A stretch of DNA of 54,050 nucleotides from Chitinispirillaceae bacterium (GTDB lineage Bacteria; Fibrobacterota; Chitinivibrionia; Chitinivibrionales; Chitinispirillaceae), in assembly GCA_016929595.1 (NCBI GenBank), contig JAFGIN010000180.1, forward strand, positions 1 through 54,050. Direction: 5' to 3'. Below are positions 36,093 through 45,296 of the stretch, in pieces (position 1 is the stretch's first letter; each line of letters opens with the position of its first letter). The notes beneath the pieces are model-generated. The model made no database searches. It was not told where the DNA came from and was given only the letters and a program-made list of their open reading frames with translations. Position numbers and translations under genes: made by a program.

Positions 36093-37538
36093 ATGAAAAG
36101 AGCTGTTTATCCGCAATACCCTGTTTTCATTGTTGATGATGACGAATCATTCAGTCGCACAGCGGCAATTACGTTGTTATCTGAAGGTATTTCCAATATC
36201 ACCATATGCAATGACAATAGCCAGCTTTTTGAACTCATAGAAAAATATCACCCGGGAATTATTCTGCTTGATGTCATGATGCCGCATCATACCGGTACAG
36301 AACTTCTTCCACAACTAAAGAAGGACCATCCGGATATAGCCGTTCTAATGATTTCTGGTGTTAATGAAGTTAAAACCGCAGTTGATGCTATGAAGAACGG
36401 AGCATTCGATTACATAGTAAAGCCCTCACGCAAAGAGGAACTTCTTTCGAGTATAAAAAAAGCCATAGAATTCCATGATATACGAAAGGAAACAGCTGCA
36501 TTAAAACAGACGGTCCTGGATAACAAATTGAAAAACCCCGAAGCGTTTAGTCAGATAGTAACCCGAAATGAAACACTTATTAATTTATTTAAATACACCG
36601 AAGCAATAGCAACAGCATTTTTACCTGCACTTATTTACGGAGAAACTGGTGTAGGTAAAGAGCTGCTGGCGCGTGCGCTGCACACATTAAGTAATCGAAA
36701 CGGAAATTTTCTCTGTGTCAACATTGCTGGTCTGGACGATTCAATGTTTTCGGATACGCTGTTTGGCCATCGACGGGGCGCGTTCAGTGGAGCGGATTCT
36801 GAACGGAGAGGCCTTATTGAAGAAGCTGCGGGTGGAACACTGTTTCTTGATGAAATTGGTGATCTCAGCCCTGAGTCCCAGGTAAAGCTTCTTCGTCTTA
36901 TTCAGGATGGCTCTTATTATCCTCTTGGTTCCGATCTGCCAAAGCACAGTACAGCCAGGATCATTGCAGCAACCAACAGAAATCTTCATGAAATGCAGAA
37001 CAACGGCTCATTTCGAAAAGATCTTTATTTTCGGCTTGAAGCACATCTGCTTCACATACCACCACTGCGTGAGAGACTCAATGATCTGCCATTACTTGTC
37101 GAACATCTTTTTCAGGAAGCATCAGACGAACTCCAAAAGAAAAAACCCTCATACCCACCTGAACTTATTACTCTTCTTCGCCAGTATTCTTTTCCAGGTA
37201 ATATCCGTGAACTGCGGGGAATGATTTTTAATGCGACAAGCCGCCACACAACCGGAATCCTATCACTTAACACATTCAAAATAAAATGTGGACGGAGTAA
37301 GCTTGACAGTCCGACCAGACATGAAACTACAGATACTTTTTCATTCCCTCAACAACTTCCAACTCTTGATGAGCTTCAACAGGCACTTATCAATGAAGCA
37401 TTCAAACGTGCGTCAGGAAATAAATCACTGGCAGCTCACATGATTGGTCTCACACGGCAGACACTTAACAACTGGATGAAAAAAAATAAAACCACTTCAT
37501 CCAACAGTCAATCCCTTACCCAATCCCTGAAACCCTGA
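36093..37538 (+). CDS. NtrC-family sigma-54-dependent response regulator
   Basis: A 481-residue three-domain activator. The receiver domain (about 5-120) has the acid pocket VDDDES, the phosphorylation site Asp60 in LLDVMMP and Lys in VKPS. The central AAA+ domain (about 160-390) has Walker A GETGVGKE (183-190) and Walker B GGTLFLDEIGDL. The sigma-54 loop reads GAFSGA (229-234) instead of the usual GAFTGA, a conservative Thr-to-Ser change. The C-terminal Fis-type helix-turn-helix (about 435-475) ends in LAAHMIGLTRQTLNNWMKK. It lies between the degenerate kinase and the chemotaxis operon, whose upstream region contains a sigma-54 promoter, so it is the likely activator of that operon. Confidence 0.93.
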   Translation: MKRAVYPQYPVFIVDDDESFSRTAAITLLSEGISNITICNDNSQLFELIEKYHPGIILLDVMMPHHTGTELLPQLKKDHPDIAVLMISGVNEVKTAVDAMKNGAFDYIVKPSRKEELLSSIKKAIEFHDIRKETAALKQTVLDNKLKNPEAFSQIVTRNETLINLFKYTEAIATAFLPALIYGETGVGKELLARALHTLSNRNGNFLCVNIAGLDDSMFSDTLFGHRRGAFSGADSERRGLIEEAAGGTLFLDEIGDLSPESQVKLLRLIQDGSYYPLGSDLPKHSTARIIAATNRNLHEMQNNGSFRKDLYFRLEAHLLHIPPLRERLNDLPLLVEHLFQEASDELQKKKPSYPPELITLLRQYSFPGNIRELRGMIFNATSRHTTGILSLNTFKIKCGRSKLDSPTRHETTDTFSFPQQLPTLDELQQALINEAFKRASGNKSLAAHMIGLTRQTLNNWMKKNKTTSSNSQSLTQSLKP

Positions 37539-37542
37539 CTGA

Positions 37543-37566
37543 CTGGTGTAATTTTTTTTTACACTG
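37543..37566. promoter_or_regulatory. Upstream dyad 1, candidate activator site
   Basis: CTGGTGTAA (37543-37551) and TTACACTG (37559-37566) flank a T-tract. The half-site CTGGTGTAA recurs exactly, inverted, in dyad 2. Its centre is about 298 bp upstream of the predicted start of the sigma-54 promoter, within the range for enhancer sites. A terminator role is less likely because the T-run is inside the loop. Confidence 0.5.
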
Positions 37567-37629
37567 CTAAATTTCTTGCCTCCCCCCCAACATACTGTTA
37601 TGCCGGTAATTATCATAGCAGATCCTTTC

Positions 37630-37653
37630 CAGTGGTAATTTTTTTTACACCAG
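37630..37653. promoter_or_regulatory. Upstream dyad 2, candidate activator site
   Basis: CAGTGGTAA (37630-37638) and TTACACCAG (37645-37653) surround a T-tract. The right half is the exact inverse of the dyad 1 left half. Centres of dyads 1 and 2 are 87 bp apart, and dyad 2 is about 211 bp before the predicted transcription start. Confidence 0.52.
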
Positions 37654-37826
37654 TTTAATAGTATTCTATATCAATAAATTATTTTAACAAAATGTAACAG
37701 CGACAAAGGTTCTGAAGCTTTTTCGGACATAAACCCTTATTGTATATAAGTTTACAAGTATTTGTTTTGTGGTAGCGCGTTTTTAGAATAGCAACTATTC
37801 ATTAATTCGAACCAGTTCTTTATTTA

Positions 37827-37842
37827 TGGCAGGTTTTTTGCG
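37827..37842 (+). promoter_or_regulatory. Sigma-54 promoter of the chemotaxis operon
   Basis: TGGCAGGTTTTTTGCG matches the sigma-54 consensus (TGGCAC-N5-TTGCW) with the GG and GC dinucleotides at the required 12-base spacing. It predicts a start near 37852 and a leader of about 113 nt to the cheA ATG. It lies between an NtrC-type activator gene and cheA. The rest of the 426-bp gap (37539-37964) is AT-rich with no gene. Confidence 0.75.
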
Positions 37843-37964
37843 TAATTATACTCTCCTTATGAGAACTGTCATTCAGCATCAACTATTCTCATAATAAAAT
37901 CAGTGTGTTTTACACCTGACTTATGCAATAAACTCAGGAATTCCATGTCAAAAGGACAACACCA

Positions 37965-40499
37965 ATGAACGTGCGTGAATGTCTTAACAGAGCCCTGGCA
38001 CACCTCCCAATGGTAAACTGTCAGGACTTGTCCATACTTGCAGGTGTTATCTCCGATTTAGAAAATATCGCATCAAACGGATTACTTCCGGAATCACTCC
38101 GAAAACAGGCATCACGAATATGCAAATTAGGTGAAAATATAATTCTCAATGAATCAGCCTTTGAATCCGGGATGAAAAAGTTCAACCAGAGCATCACGAT
38201 GTTAGAAAAGACACTTTATGAACTCGAACAAACATCTCAGATAGTTCAGGGTAATAATGAGATTTCTAATGATTCAGGATTGTCATCAAATGACTTAAAT
38301 GAATTGCGTGTAAAATTTGCATCACAACAGAAACCACTTCTTGATGATTTTGAGGCATATATACTTGACTTTGAAAAGAATGCACCATCAGCTCCCGATG
38401 CGATAAAAAGAATACTTCATACCTGGAAAGGTGAATTTGGAGTCCTTGATTTTCCAAAAATGAGCTGTCTGGTTCACAATATCGAAGATGCTATAGAGAA
38501 TGGTACAATAAATGCCGATGGCTTACTCAAACTTAAAGATCATCTCGCCGACTCATTTCACAAAATGGCTTCCGGTCTCCCGGTTATCCCTGCTTCTACC
38601 AGGCTTTTTTATAATACCGATACAACAGATTCTGTTGACTACAAGTCATCAGAACCTGGTACCAAAACCGGTTATCAACAAGTACAACCGTCTCAAACCG
38701 TTCAACTCCCTGAAAATGATCTATCATTAGTTCATGATTTCATACAGGAATCGCGAGACCATATACATTCTGCTGAGACACTCATGCTGGATCTTGAGTC
38801 AGATCCCACTAATACCGAATTTATAAATAGTATATTCAGATCATTTCATACAATAAAAGGTGTTTCTGGTTTCCTTGGTATCGGGGAGGTAACTGAACTC
38901 GCCCACAGTTTAGAAAATGTGATCGATCAGGCAAGAAAAAACATCCTTATAATAAAGCCTGCTCATATCGATCTTTTTTTACACTCAATGGATTGCCTGA
39001 AAGAAATTATTTCCAACATTGAAGCTGGTTGTGAAACCAACAGCTTTACAATACCTGCATCCTATTCATCGATAATGGAAAAATTGTCGGTTCCTGAAAT
39101 AATTGAATTACAATACGATATTACAACTTCAGGACCACACAAAAAACTTGGTACACTGCTCTATGAAAAAGGTGAAATCGATAATGTGCAACTGTCAGAG
39201 GCACTAAGAAAGCAGGATTCAGGAGATCTAAGGAAGATCGGTAAGATCCTTATCGAGGATAATGGCGTTCCGGTACGCTCCGTAGCAAAAGCGATAGCAG
39301 TTCAGACGCAATCCCGTATAACAAGAAATGTTGAAGAAACAATCCGGGTTCCTGTGAGCCGTCTTGATCAGCTTATTGATGCTATTGGTGAAGCAATGAT
39401 TTCGCAATCGATGGTCACTGCGGATCCTGCTGTCAAATTTTCAGATAGTCAGACACTTCTTACGAAAATTTCACAAACCAATCTTATTATGCGTCAAATT
39501 CAGGAGTTGTCCATGTCTTTACGTATGGTCTCTGTAAAAGCTACTTTCCAGAAAATGGCGCGACTCGTAAGAGATCTGTCGAAAAAACACACCAAAGAGA
39601 TAGAGTTTATTACCGAAGGAGAAGACACTGAAATCGACAAATCAGTTGTTGAAAATATTGGTGATCCACTCATACATATGATACGGAACTCCGTCGACCA
39701 TGGAATTGAAATGGCCACCGACCGTGAAGCTGCACATAAAAGCAGAATCGCAAAAATTCATCTTCGGGCATATCATAAAGCTGGCAATGTATTCATTGAG
39801 ATCCAGGATGATGGACGTGGCATTGATAAAGACGCAATTTTTGAAAAAGCGGTCTCTAAAGGGTTATGCAAACCAGATGAAAAGCTTACTGAAAATGAAA
39901 TCTATCAGTTTATCTTCCTGCCCGGTTTTTCAACAGCAAAGGTAATCACCGATGTCTCTGGTAGAGGGGTGGGGATGGATGTCGTGAAAAGAAACATTGA
40001 ATCATTGAGAGGCTCGGTCGAAATTAGCTCAGAAAAAGGGAAAGGAACTACCTTTACTATTCGATTACCCCTTACTCTTGCAATAATTGATGGAATGGTG
40101 GTTAAAGTAGATGCTGAAACATGTATCATTCCAACTCTTTCCATCATTGAAACAATATCAACATCGCATAAACACATTGAAACAGTTCTTGACAAAGGAA
40201 ACATGATTAAAGTACGGGGAAATCTTATTCCACTTCTTCACCTGTCTGGTTTATTCAACAATAACCATTCAAAACTCAATGACAAGGCAAAAGTAACTCT
40301 TATTATTGAAGATATGCTCGGCAGAAAAGCAGGACTGCTGGTTGATGAAATTATTGGGCAGCAGCAGGTGGTCATAAAAAATCTTGGTAATGGGCTTGGT
40401 GAAGTTCCCGGTATTTCCGGAGGAGCAATTATGAGCGATGGATCAGTCAGTCTCATTATAGATGTAAGCAATATTGTACGAACAGCATTTGGGAATTAA
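37965..40499 (+). CDS. cheA: Chemotaxis histidine kinase CheA with two HPt domains and an MshEN-like insert
   Basis: An 844-residue kinase. A helical N-terminus carries an HPt-like segment with His152 (LHTWKGEFGVLDF, about 130-200). A second, canonical HPt domain has His295 in SFHTIKGVSGFLG (about 248-355). Residues 394-447 form two 24-residue repeats of the MshEN c-di-GMP-binding type: K-L-G at 394-396 with Gly403 and Gln417, then K-I-G at 424-426 and Gln447, spaced by six residues. Next come the dimerisation helices (VPVSRLDQLIDAIGEAMI), the ATPase with NSVDHG, DDGRGID, FLPGFSTA and GRGVGMD, and a C-terminal CheW-like domain. No P2 domain for CheY docking is evident. ATG follows AAAGGA. It heads the operon behind the sigma-54 promoter. 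Confidence 0.93.
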   Translation: MNVRECLNRALAHLPMVNCQDLSILAGVISDLENIASNGLLPESLRKQASRICKLGENIILNESAFESGMKKFNQSITMLEKTLYELEQTSQIVQGNNEISNDSGLSSNDLNELRVKFASQQKPLLDDFEAYILDFEKNAPSAPDAIKRILHTWKGEFGVLDFPKMSCLVHNIEDAIENGTINADGLLKLKDHLADSFHKMASGLPVIPASTRLFYNTDTTDSVDYKSSEPGTKTGYQQVQPSQTVQLPENDLSLVHDFIQESRDHIHSAETLMLDLESDPTNTEFINSIFRSFHTIKGVSGFLGIGEVTELAHSLENVIDQARKNILIIKPAHIDLFLHSMDCLKEIISNIEAGCETNSFTIPASYSSIMEKLSVPEIIELQYDITTSGPHKKLGTLLYEKGEIDNVQLSEALRKQDSGDLRKIGKILIEDNGVPVRSVAKAIAVQTQSRITRNVEETIRVPVSRLDQLIDAIGEAMISQSMVTADPAVKFSDSQTLLTKISQTNLIMRQIQELSMSLRMVSVKATFQKMARLVRDLSKKHTKEIEFITEGEDTEIDKSVVENIGDPLIHMIRNSVDHGIEMATDREAAHKSRIAKIHLRAYHKAGNVFIEIQDDGRGIDKDAIFEKAVSKGLCKPDEKLTENEIYQFIFLPGFSTAKVITDVSGRGVGMDVVKRNIESLRGSVEISSEKGKGTTFTIRLPLTLAIIDGMVVKVDAETCIIPTLSIIETISTSHKHIETVLDKGNMIKVRGNLIPLLHLSGLFNNNHSKLNDKAKVTLIIEDMLGRKAGLLVDEIIGQQQVVIKNLGNGLGEVPGISGGAIMSDGSVSLIIDVSNIVRTAFGN

Positions 40500-40500
40500 T

Positions 40501-40591
40501 GGTGAATGATTAATGATTAATGGTGAATGGTGAATGATTAATGATTAATGATTAATGATTAATGGTGAATGGTTAATGGTTAATGGTTAAT
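40501..40591. repeat. Heptanucleotide tandem repeat (GATTAAT/GGTGAAT/GGTTAAT) x13
   Basis: Thirteen consecutive 7-bp units begin right after the cheA stop, and the stop TAA itself lies in a unit-like heptad. They continue into an AT-rich 14-bp duplication (about 40601-40637). The whole cheA-cheW gap of 152 bp is thus repeat DNA plus the cheW ribosome site. Confidence 0.95.
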
Positions 40592-40651
40592 GGTAGCAAT
40601 TGATAATTTATAATTAATAATTTATAATTAATAATTATTTAAGGAGGATTT

Positions 40652-41164
40652 ATGAGAGAAGAATCTACAGCAATAATTGAGAAGACTATTGGTGAAAGGT
40701 TAGCTGGTAAATATCTGACTTTTCGTCTTGCCGATGAAGAATATGGGCTTGAGATCCTGAAAGTGCAGGAGATTATCAGAATGCAGGCAGTTACCCGCGT
40801 TCCAAGAACTCCAGACTATGTCAGAGGCGTCATCAATCTTCGTGGGAAAGTGATTCCAGTTGTCGAGTTGCGTAAAAAATTCTCATTTATGCCTTGTGAA
40901 GATACTGAAAAAACCTGTATCATCGTAGTTCAGATATCCTCTTCAGACCTCTCTGTTGTCATGGGAATCATCATTGATGAGGTCAGGGAAGTTCTTGATA
41001 TTGCATCTGAAAATATTGAAGAAACACCATCGTTTGGCGCTTCGATCAATACTGATTTTATTCTTGGTATGGGCAAAATGAACGGCGACGTTAAAATTCT
41101 GCTTGACATTGATAAAGTTTTATCAATTAAAGAAATCAATGATATTCAAAGTATTGCGAAATAG
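40652..41164 (+). CDS. cheW: Chemotaxis coupling protein CheW
   Basis: A 170-residue soluble scaffold that links receptors to CheA. The conserved CheW core is clear: YLTFRLADEEYGLEILKVQEIIRMQAVTRVPRTPDYVRGVINLRGKVIPVVELRKKF, then GIIIDEVREVLDIASENIEETP and ILGMGKMNGDVKILLDIDKVL. A short N-terminal tail of about 17 residues precedes it. ATG at 40652 follows a perfect AAGGAGG. It is the second gene of the operon. The heptad repeat tract lies before it, so changes in copy number would alter spacing from cheA but not the frame. Confidence 0.95.
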   Translation: MREESTAIIEKTIGERLAGKYLTFRLADEEYGLEILKVQEIIRMQAVTRVPRTPDYVRGVINLRGKVIPVVELRKKFSFMPCEDTEKTCIIVVQISSSDLSVVMGIIIDEVREVLDIASENIEETPSFGASINTDFILGMGKMNGDVKILLDIDKVLSIKEINDIQSIAK

Positions 41165-41172
41165 GAAAGAAA

Positions 41173-41808
41173 ATGGCATTTACCTTCTTTTTCAGAGACA
41201 TACATACACTGAACTTCGCAATACGAACGATTGCACCTGAAGTAAGCGGACGTAGCTCGATACGAATCTGGGATGCTGGCTGTGCTATGGGACCGGAACC
41301 ATATACACTTGCGATACTTCTTGCTGAACACTTTGGAAAATTTTCTTTTAGAAATATCCATATAGATGCGACTGATATCGATGAACAGGATTCCTTTGGT
41401 GACATTATCAAAAAGGCCAGTTATCCTTTCGAGCAGCTCCAGCGCTTACCTGAGGAAATATTACACAAATATTTCCAGCCAACAGAAAATAAAGGCGTCT
41501 ACAGGGTTGACGATTCAATAAGAGACAAAATTCGTTTTCATAAGCACAATCTGCTCTCACTTACCCCTGTTGGAGAAGGGTATACCCTGATCGTCTGTAA
41601 AAACGTACTGCTTCATTTTACTCAAATGCAGCGTATTGAAGTCTTGAAAATGTACCATCGTTCTTTAATGCCAGGAGGTTACCTTGTCCTTGAAAGAACA
41701 CAGCAATTACCTGACGAGGTGCGCCACCTTTTTTTACCACTCTCAACAGAAGCACAGTTTTTCAAAGCAATTAACATAGAAATGAACTCATCACCCATCG
41801 GAGGATAA
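41173..41808 (+). CDS. CheR-like methyltransferase lacking the N-terminal helical domain
   Basis: A 211-residue protein matching only the catalytic domain of CheR. The SAM-binding segment is IWDAGCAMGPEPYTLAILL (about 34-52; CheR usually reads WSAGCSTGEEPYSLA), followed by IDATDID and VCKNVLLHF, where CheR reads CRNVxIYF, and LMPGGYLVLERT. The N-terminal all-helical domain that holds substrate helices and the PxxTxFFR-type loop is absent; only a short FTFFFRDIHTLNF remains at the start. The sequence is diverged from the full-length CheR encoded at 44502. It may methylate a subset of receptors or act as a SAM-binding regulator. ATG follows AGGAAAG, 8 bp after cheW. Confidence 0.82.
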   Translation: MAFTFFFRDIHTLNFAIRTIAPEVSGRSSIRIWDAGCAMGPEPYTLAILLAEHFGKFSFRNIHIDATDIDEQDSFGDIIKKASYPFEQLQRLPEEILHKYFQPTENKGVYRVDDSIRDKIRFHKHNLLSLTPVGEGYTLIVCKNVLLHFTQMQRIEVLKMYHRSLMPGGYLVLERTQQLPDEVRHLFLPLSTEAQFFKAINIEMNSSPIGG

Positions 41809-41899
41809 ATGAATAATTCTTTTTTACATTCAGGTTAAAACTTAACATTTTTTTAACATCATGACTAATTACAGTAATAACACATTTAAAGGAGATTAT

Positions 41900-44434
41900 A
41901 TGTTTAAAAATATGAAAATCGGTACCAGGTTAGGTTTTGGCTTCGGATTAGTTTTACTATTGTTAGTGGTCATGTCTATAATGACAATCATACAAATCCG
42001 TTCCATTAAGACAAGTGTCGATGTGATAGTTAATGATAGATTTCCTAAAACGGTTCTCGTTAACGAAATTATTGACGATATCAACATTGTAGCCCGTGCA
42101 CTTCGAAATATGGCTTTACTTTCAGATTCATCAAAAATAGAAGCAGAACATAAACGTATTCTTGAAGCAAGAAGTAATGTTGAAAAAAAATTTGATAAAT
42201 TAACAGAAACAGTTAAAAGCACCGAAGGGGGGAAAATTCTTGAAGCTGCTTTAAGTGCCCGAAAAGCCTATTTTCCAGTTCAGGACGAAATCATTCGTTT
42301 ATTGATCCAGAGAAAGAAGGATGTAGCAGTCTCCTTACTTTTAGGTGAGTTCCGTACATTGCAGAACCACTATATTGACTGTACTTCAGATCTTATTAAA
42401 TTTCAGACAGAATTAACTAATGAAGATGGAGAGACAGGTATTACGACTTCAAAAAATGCTGAAACCATTTTATATTTTTTAGTATCCTTTATTCTCATTT
42501 TCAGTATTATAGCAGCAGTTGTTATTACCAGATCCATCACTGGTCCTATCGGCGAGTGTATAAAAATTGCGGATAAAGTTGCTACAGGTGATACCGACAT
42601 TTCAATCGATACAGACAGCAGGGATGAAACCGGTCAGCTTCTCAATTCCCTTGGAAAAATGATTGAAAGCATTAGAAGGCTTGTTATCGATTCTGGAATG
42701 CTGTCCAAAGCTGCAGTCGAAGGTAAGCTCGACACACGTGCCGATGCCTCGAAACACCAGGGTGATTTCCGGAAAATTGTAGAAGGTGTCAATAATACGC
42801 TTGATGCTGTTATCGGCCCTCTCAATGTCGCTGCTGAATATGTTGATCGCATAAGCAAAGGTGATATTCCACAGAAAATTACCGATACCTATCATGGTGA
42901 TTTCAATGAAATCAAAAATAATCTTAACCAGTGTATCGATTCGTTAAACACCCTTATCAGTCAAATGAATCACATGGCAGATGAACATAACAAAGGTGAT
43001 ATCGACGTACAGATAGATACCGTTAAATTCCAGGGTGTATATAAAACGATGGCTCAGGAAACCAACAATATGGTCAATGGTCATATTAATGTAAAGAAAA
43101 AGGCAATGGCCTGTGTTTCTGAATTCGGTCGCGGTAATTTTGATGCTCCTCTTGAAAAATTCCCGGGGAAAAAAGCATTTATCAACGATACAATTGAGGA
43201 TGTCAGACTAAATCTCAAAAATATCGCAAAAGAACTCAATACTTTAATCGATTCATCCAAGAATGGTTCACTTAGCACACGCGGCAATGCGGCTGCTTAC
43301 CAGGGCGACTGGAGAGCCATGATCCATGGTGTAAATGAAATTCTTGATGCCATACTGATGCCTATCAATGAAGCTGCTGTAGTTCTTGACAAAGTTGCCG
43401 CACGGGATATGACTGCAAGAGTGGTTGGAGAATATAAAGGTGATCATGCAAAAATCAAAAACTCTCTGAATATGGCCGTAGACAATCTTGACAAAGCCCT
43501 TCAACAGGTAACCGAAGCAACCGAACAGGTATCCTCCGCAAGCGGACAGATCTCATTGGGAAGCCAGAGCCTCGCACAGGGTGCCAACGAACAGGCCAGT
43601 TCCCTCGAGGAAGTTTCATCCAGCCTTGAAGAGATGGCTTCCATGACAAAGCAGAATGCTGGCAATGCAAATCAGGCAAAAGGGCTTGCTGCCGAATCAG
43701 ACGGAAATGCCAAAACTGGCACAGAAGCAATGAATCGCATGTCTGGCGCGATCAATCGTATCAAAGAATCATCTGATCAGACAGCAAAAATTGTCAAGAC
43801 CATCGATGAAATCGCCATGCAGACTAACTTGCTCGCGCTTAATGCTGCAGTTGAGGCTGCACGAGCTGGTGAAGCAGGAAGAGGGTTTGCTGTTGTCGCA
43901 GAAGAAGTACGAAACCTTGCTCAGCGCAGTGCCCAGGCTGCGAAAAATACTGCTGACATGATTACCGAGTCGGTTAAAAATGCGGATGAAGGTGTAAAAA
44001 TTGCCGTGGAGGTATCACAGTCCTTCGAGACGATTGCTACAAGCGCGAAAAAAGTCAATGATCTCATTGCCGAGATTGCCGCAGCTTCACAAGAACAGTC
44101 ATTGGGCATTGAACAAATCAATATTGCAGTTTCCCAAATGGACAATGTGACACAACAGAATGCTGCAAATTCTGAAGAATCTGCCAGTGCAGCCGAAGAG
44201 TTGAACAGTCAATCTGAAGAGCTTAAGAATATGATCACTCAATTCGCACTATCGCGCAACATAATGAGTGCCTCTGCACCCGGGAAAATGGCAAAGTCAC
44301 ATACGTTTGTCCATTCAGGTGTGAAAGAAAAAGGTTCAATCAAGACAAACGCTAAAAAGCCTTCAGGTAAAACGACATCCATAAAATCAGAGGATATCAT
44401 TCCTCTTGATGATGATGTATTGAAAGAATTTTAA
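41900..44434 (+). CDS. Methyl-accepting chemotaxis protein with tandem HAMP-type domains
   Basis: An 844-residue receptor from ATG 41900, chosen for the strong AAAGGAG site; an ATG 13 codons earlier lacks one. A first helix (about 12-34), a periplasmic four-helix-bundle sensor (about 40-190) and a second helix (about 194-216) precede a standard HAMP. Several further HAMP-like repeats then occupy about 270-530, a poly-HAMP arrangement. The signalling domain is canonical: [35 protein letters not shown] at the hairpin tip. The C-terminus has no NWETF-type tether; it ends in DDDVLKEF. It is the only receptor in the operon and is likely the main input of this CheA. Confidence 0.93.
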   Translation: MFKNMKIGTRLGFGFGLVLLLLVVMSIMTIIQIRSIKTSVDVIVNDRFPKTVLVNEIIDDINIVARALRNMALLSDSSKIEAEHKRILEARSNVEKKFDKLTETVKSTEGGKILEAALSARKAYFPVQDEIIRLLIQRKKDVAVSLLLGEFRTLQNHYIDCTSDLIKFQTELTNEDGETGITTSKNAETILYFLVSFILIFSIIAAVVITRSITGPIGECIKIADKVATGDTDISIDTDSRDETGQLLNSLGKMIESIRRLVIDSGMLSKAAVEGKLDTRADASKHQGDFRKIVEGVNNTLDAVIGPLNVAAEYVDRISKGDIPQKITDTYHGDFNEIKNNLNQCIDSLNTLISQMNHMADEHNKGDIDVQIDTVKFQGVYKTMAQETNNMVNGHINVKKKAMACVSEFGRGNFDAPLEKFPGKKAFINDTIEDVRLNLKNIAKELNTLIDSSKNGSLSTRGNAAAYQGDWRAMIHGVNEILDAILMPINEAAVVLDKVAARDMTARVVGEYKGDHAKIKNSLNMAVDNLDKALQQVTEATEQVSSASGQISLGSQSLAQGANEQASSLEEVSSSLEEMASMTKQNAGNANQAKGLAAESDGNAKTGTEAMNRMSGAINRIKESSDQTAKIVKTIDEIAMQTNLLALNAAVEAARAGEAGRGFAVVAEEVRNLAQRSAQAAKNTADMITESVKNADEGVKIAVEVSQSFETIATSAKKVNDLIAEIAAASQEQSLGIEQINIAVSQMDNVTQQNAANSEESASAAEELNSQSEELKNMITQFALSRNIMSASAPGKMAKSHTFVHSGVKEKGSIKTNAKKPSGKTTSIKSEDIIPLDDDVLKEF

Positions 44435-44442
44435 CATTTCCA

Positions 44443-44475
44443 ATCCGCTGCCGACTCATTTTTTCGGCAGCGGAT
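44443..44475 (+). terminator. Strong hairpin between mcp and cheR
   Basis: ATCCGCTGCCGA (44443-44454) and TCGGCAGCGGAT (44464-44475) form a perfect 12-bp GC-rich stem with a 9-nt loop, followed by CTTTAA. It could partly terminate the operon, lowering downstream gene levels, or stabilise the mcp message. The T-run after it is short. Confidence 0.62.
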
Positions 44476-44501
44476 CTTTAACCTCAACTCTGTACATAAC
44501 T

Positions 44502-45296
44502 ATGAAACAAGATACATTCAATCAATTTTGTTCGATAATTTACGAACGTTCGGGTATCTCACTTGGAGATAAAAAAGAAGCCCTTGTAGCTGCCCGGGTT
44601 GGAAAACGAACCCGACAACTTGGACTTGACTCAATTGAAGACTATCTGATCTACGTTCAAAAAGACGGGACAGGTGATGAGATCATTCACCTGCTTGATG
44701 CAATATCTACAAATGTAACGTACTTTTTCAGGGAAACCGAACATTTTAATGCTATTACACAATGTTTCCTTGAATGGCTCTCTCATGGCAAGCGTACTTT
44801 CCGATTCTGGTCTGCGGGTTGCTCCTCCGGAGAAGAACCCTACTCAATTGCAATTACACTGCTTGAAGCGCTTTTGAACAGACCTCTGCCTGATATAAAA
44901 ATTCTTGCAACAGACCTTTCAACCAAAGTCCTGACTACAGCATCGGCAGGAATCTATGATTCCAAAAAAGTAGAAAACCTCCCCGAAACAATACTTAGAA
45001 AATATTTTGTTTCGGATAATAATGAATATCATATCAACGATTCAGTCCGTTCGTTGATCACCTTTTCCAGGCTTAACCTCTCTGCGATTCCTTTTCCAAT
45101 GAATGGACCAATGGATATGATATTGTGCAGAAATGTTATGATCTATTTTGATCAGCCATTCAGGAAACAATTAATTTCTGAATACCACAGATTACTGAAA
45201 CCTGGTGGCTACCTTCTTGTCGGTCATTCAGAAAGTCTGACAGGATTAATAAACGGATTCAAAACAATTGCTCCGTCAATTTATATCAAAATCTGA
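44502..45296 (+). CDS. cheR: Chemotaxis protein methyltransferase CheR
   Basis: A 264-residue SAM-dependent methyltransferase that methylates receptor glutamates. Both domains are present: the N-terminal helical domain (about 1-75) ends in NVTYFFRETEHF, and the catalytic domain has RFWSAGCSSGEEPYSIAITLL (about 100-120), ILATDLSTKVL and MILCRNVMIYFD. Length matches the family (270-290). No CheB is encoded in the operon to reverse it, although cheD is. The ribosome site is weak, and it follows a strong hairpin after mcp. Confidence 0.95.
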   Translation: MKQDTFNQFCSIIYERSGISLGDKKEALVAARVGKRTRQLGLDSIEDYLIYVQKDGTGDEIIHLLDAISTNVTYFFRETEHFNAITQCFLEWLSHGKRTFRFWSAGCSSGEEPYSIAITLLEALLNRPLPDIKILATDLSTKVLTTASAGIYDSKKVENLPETILRKYFVSDNNEYHINDSVRSLITFSRLNLSAIPFPMNGPMDMILCRNVMIYFDQPFRKQLISEYHRLLKPGGYLLVGHSESLTGLINGFKTIAPSIYIKI

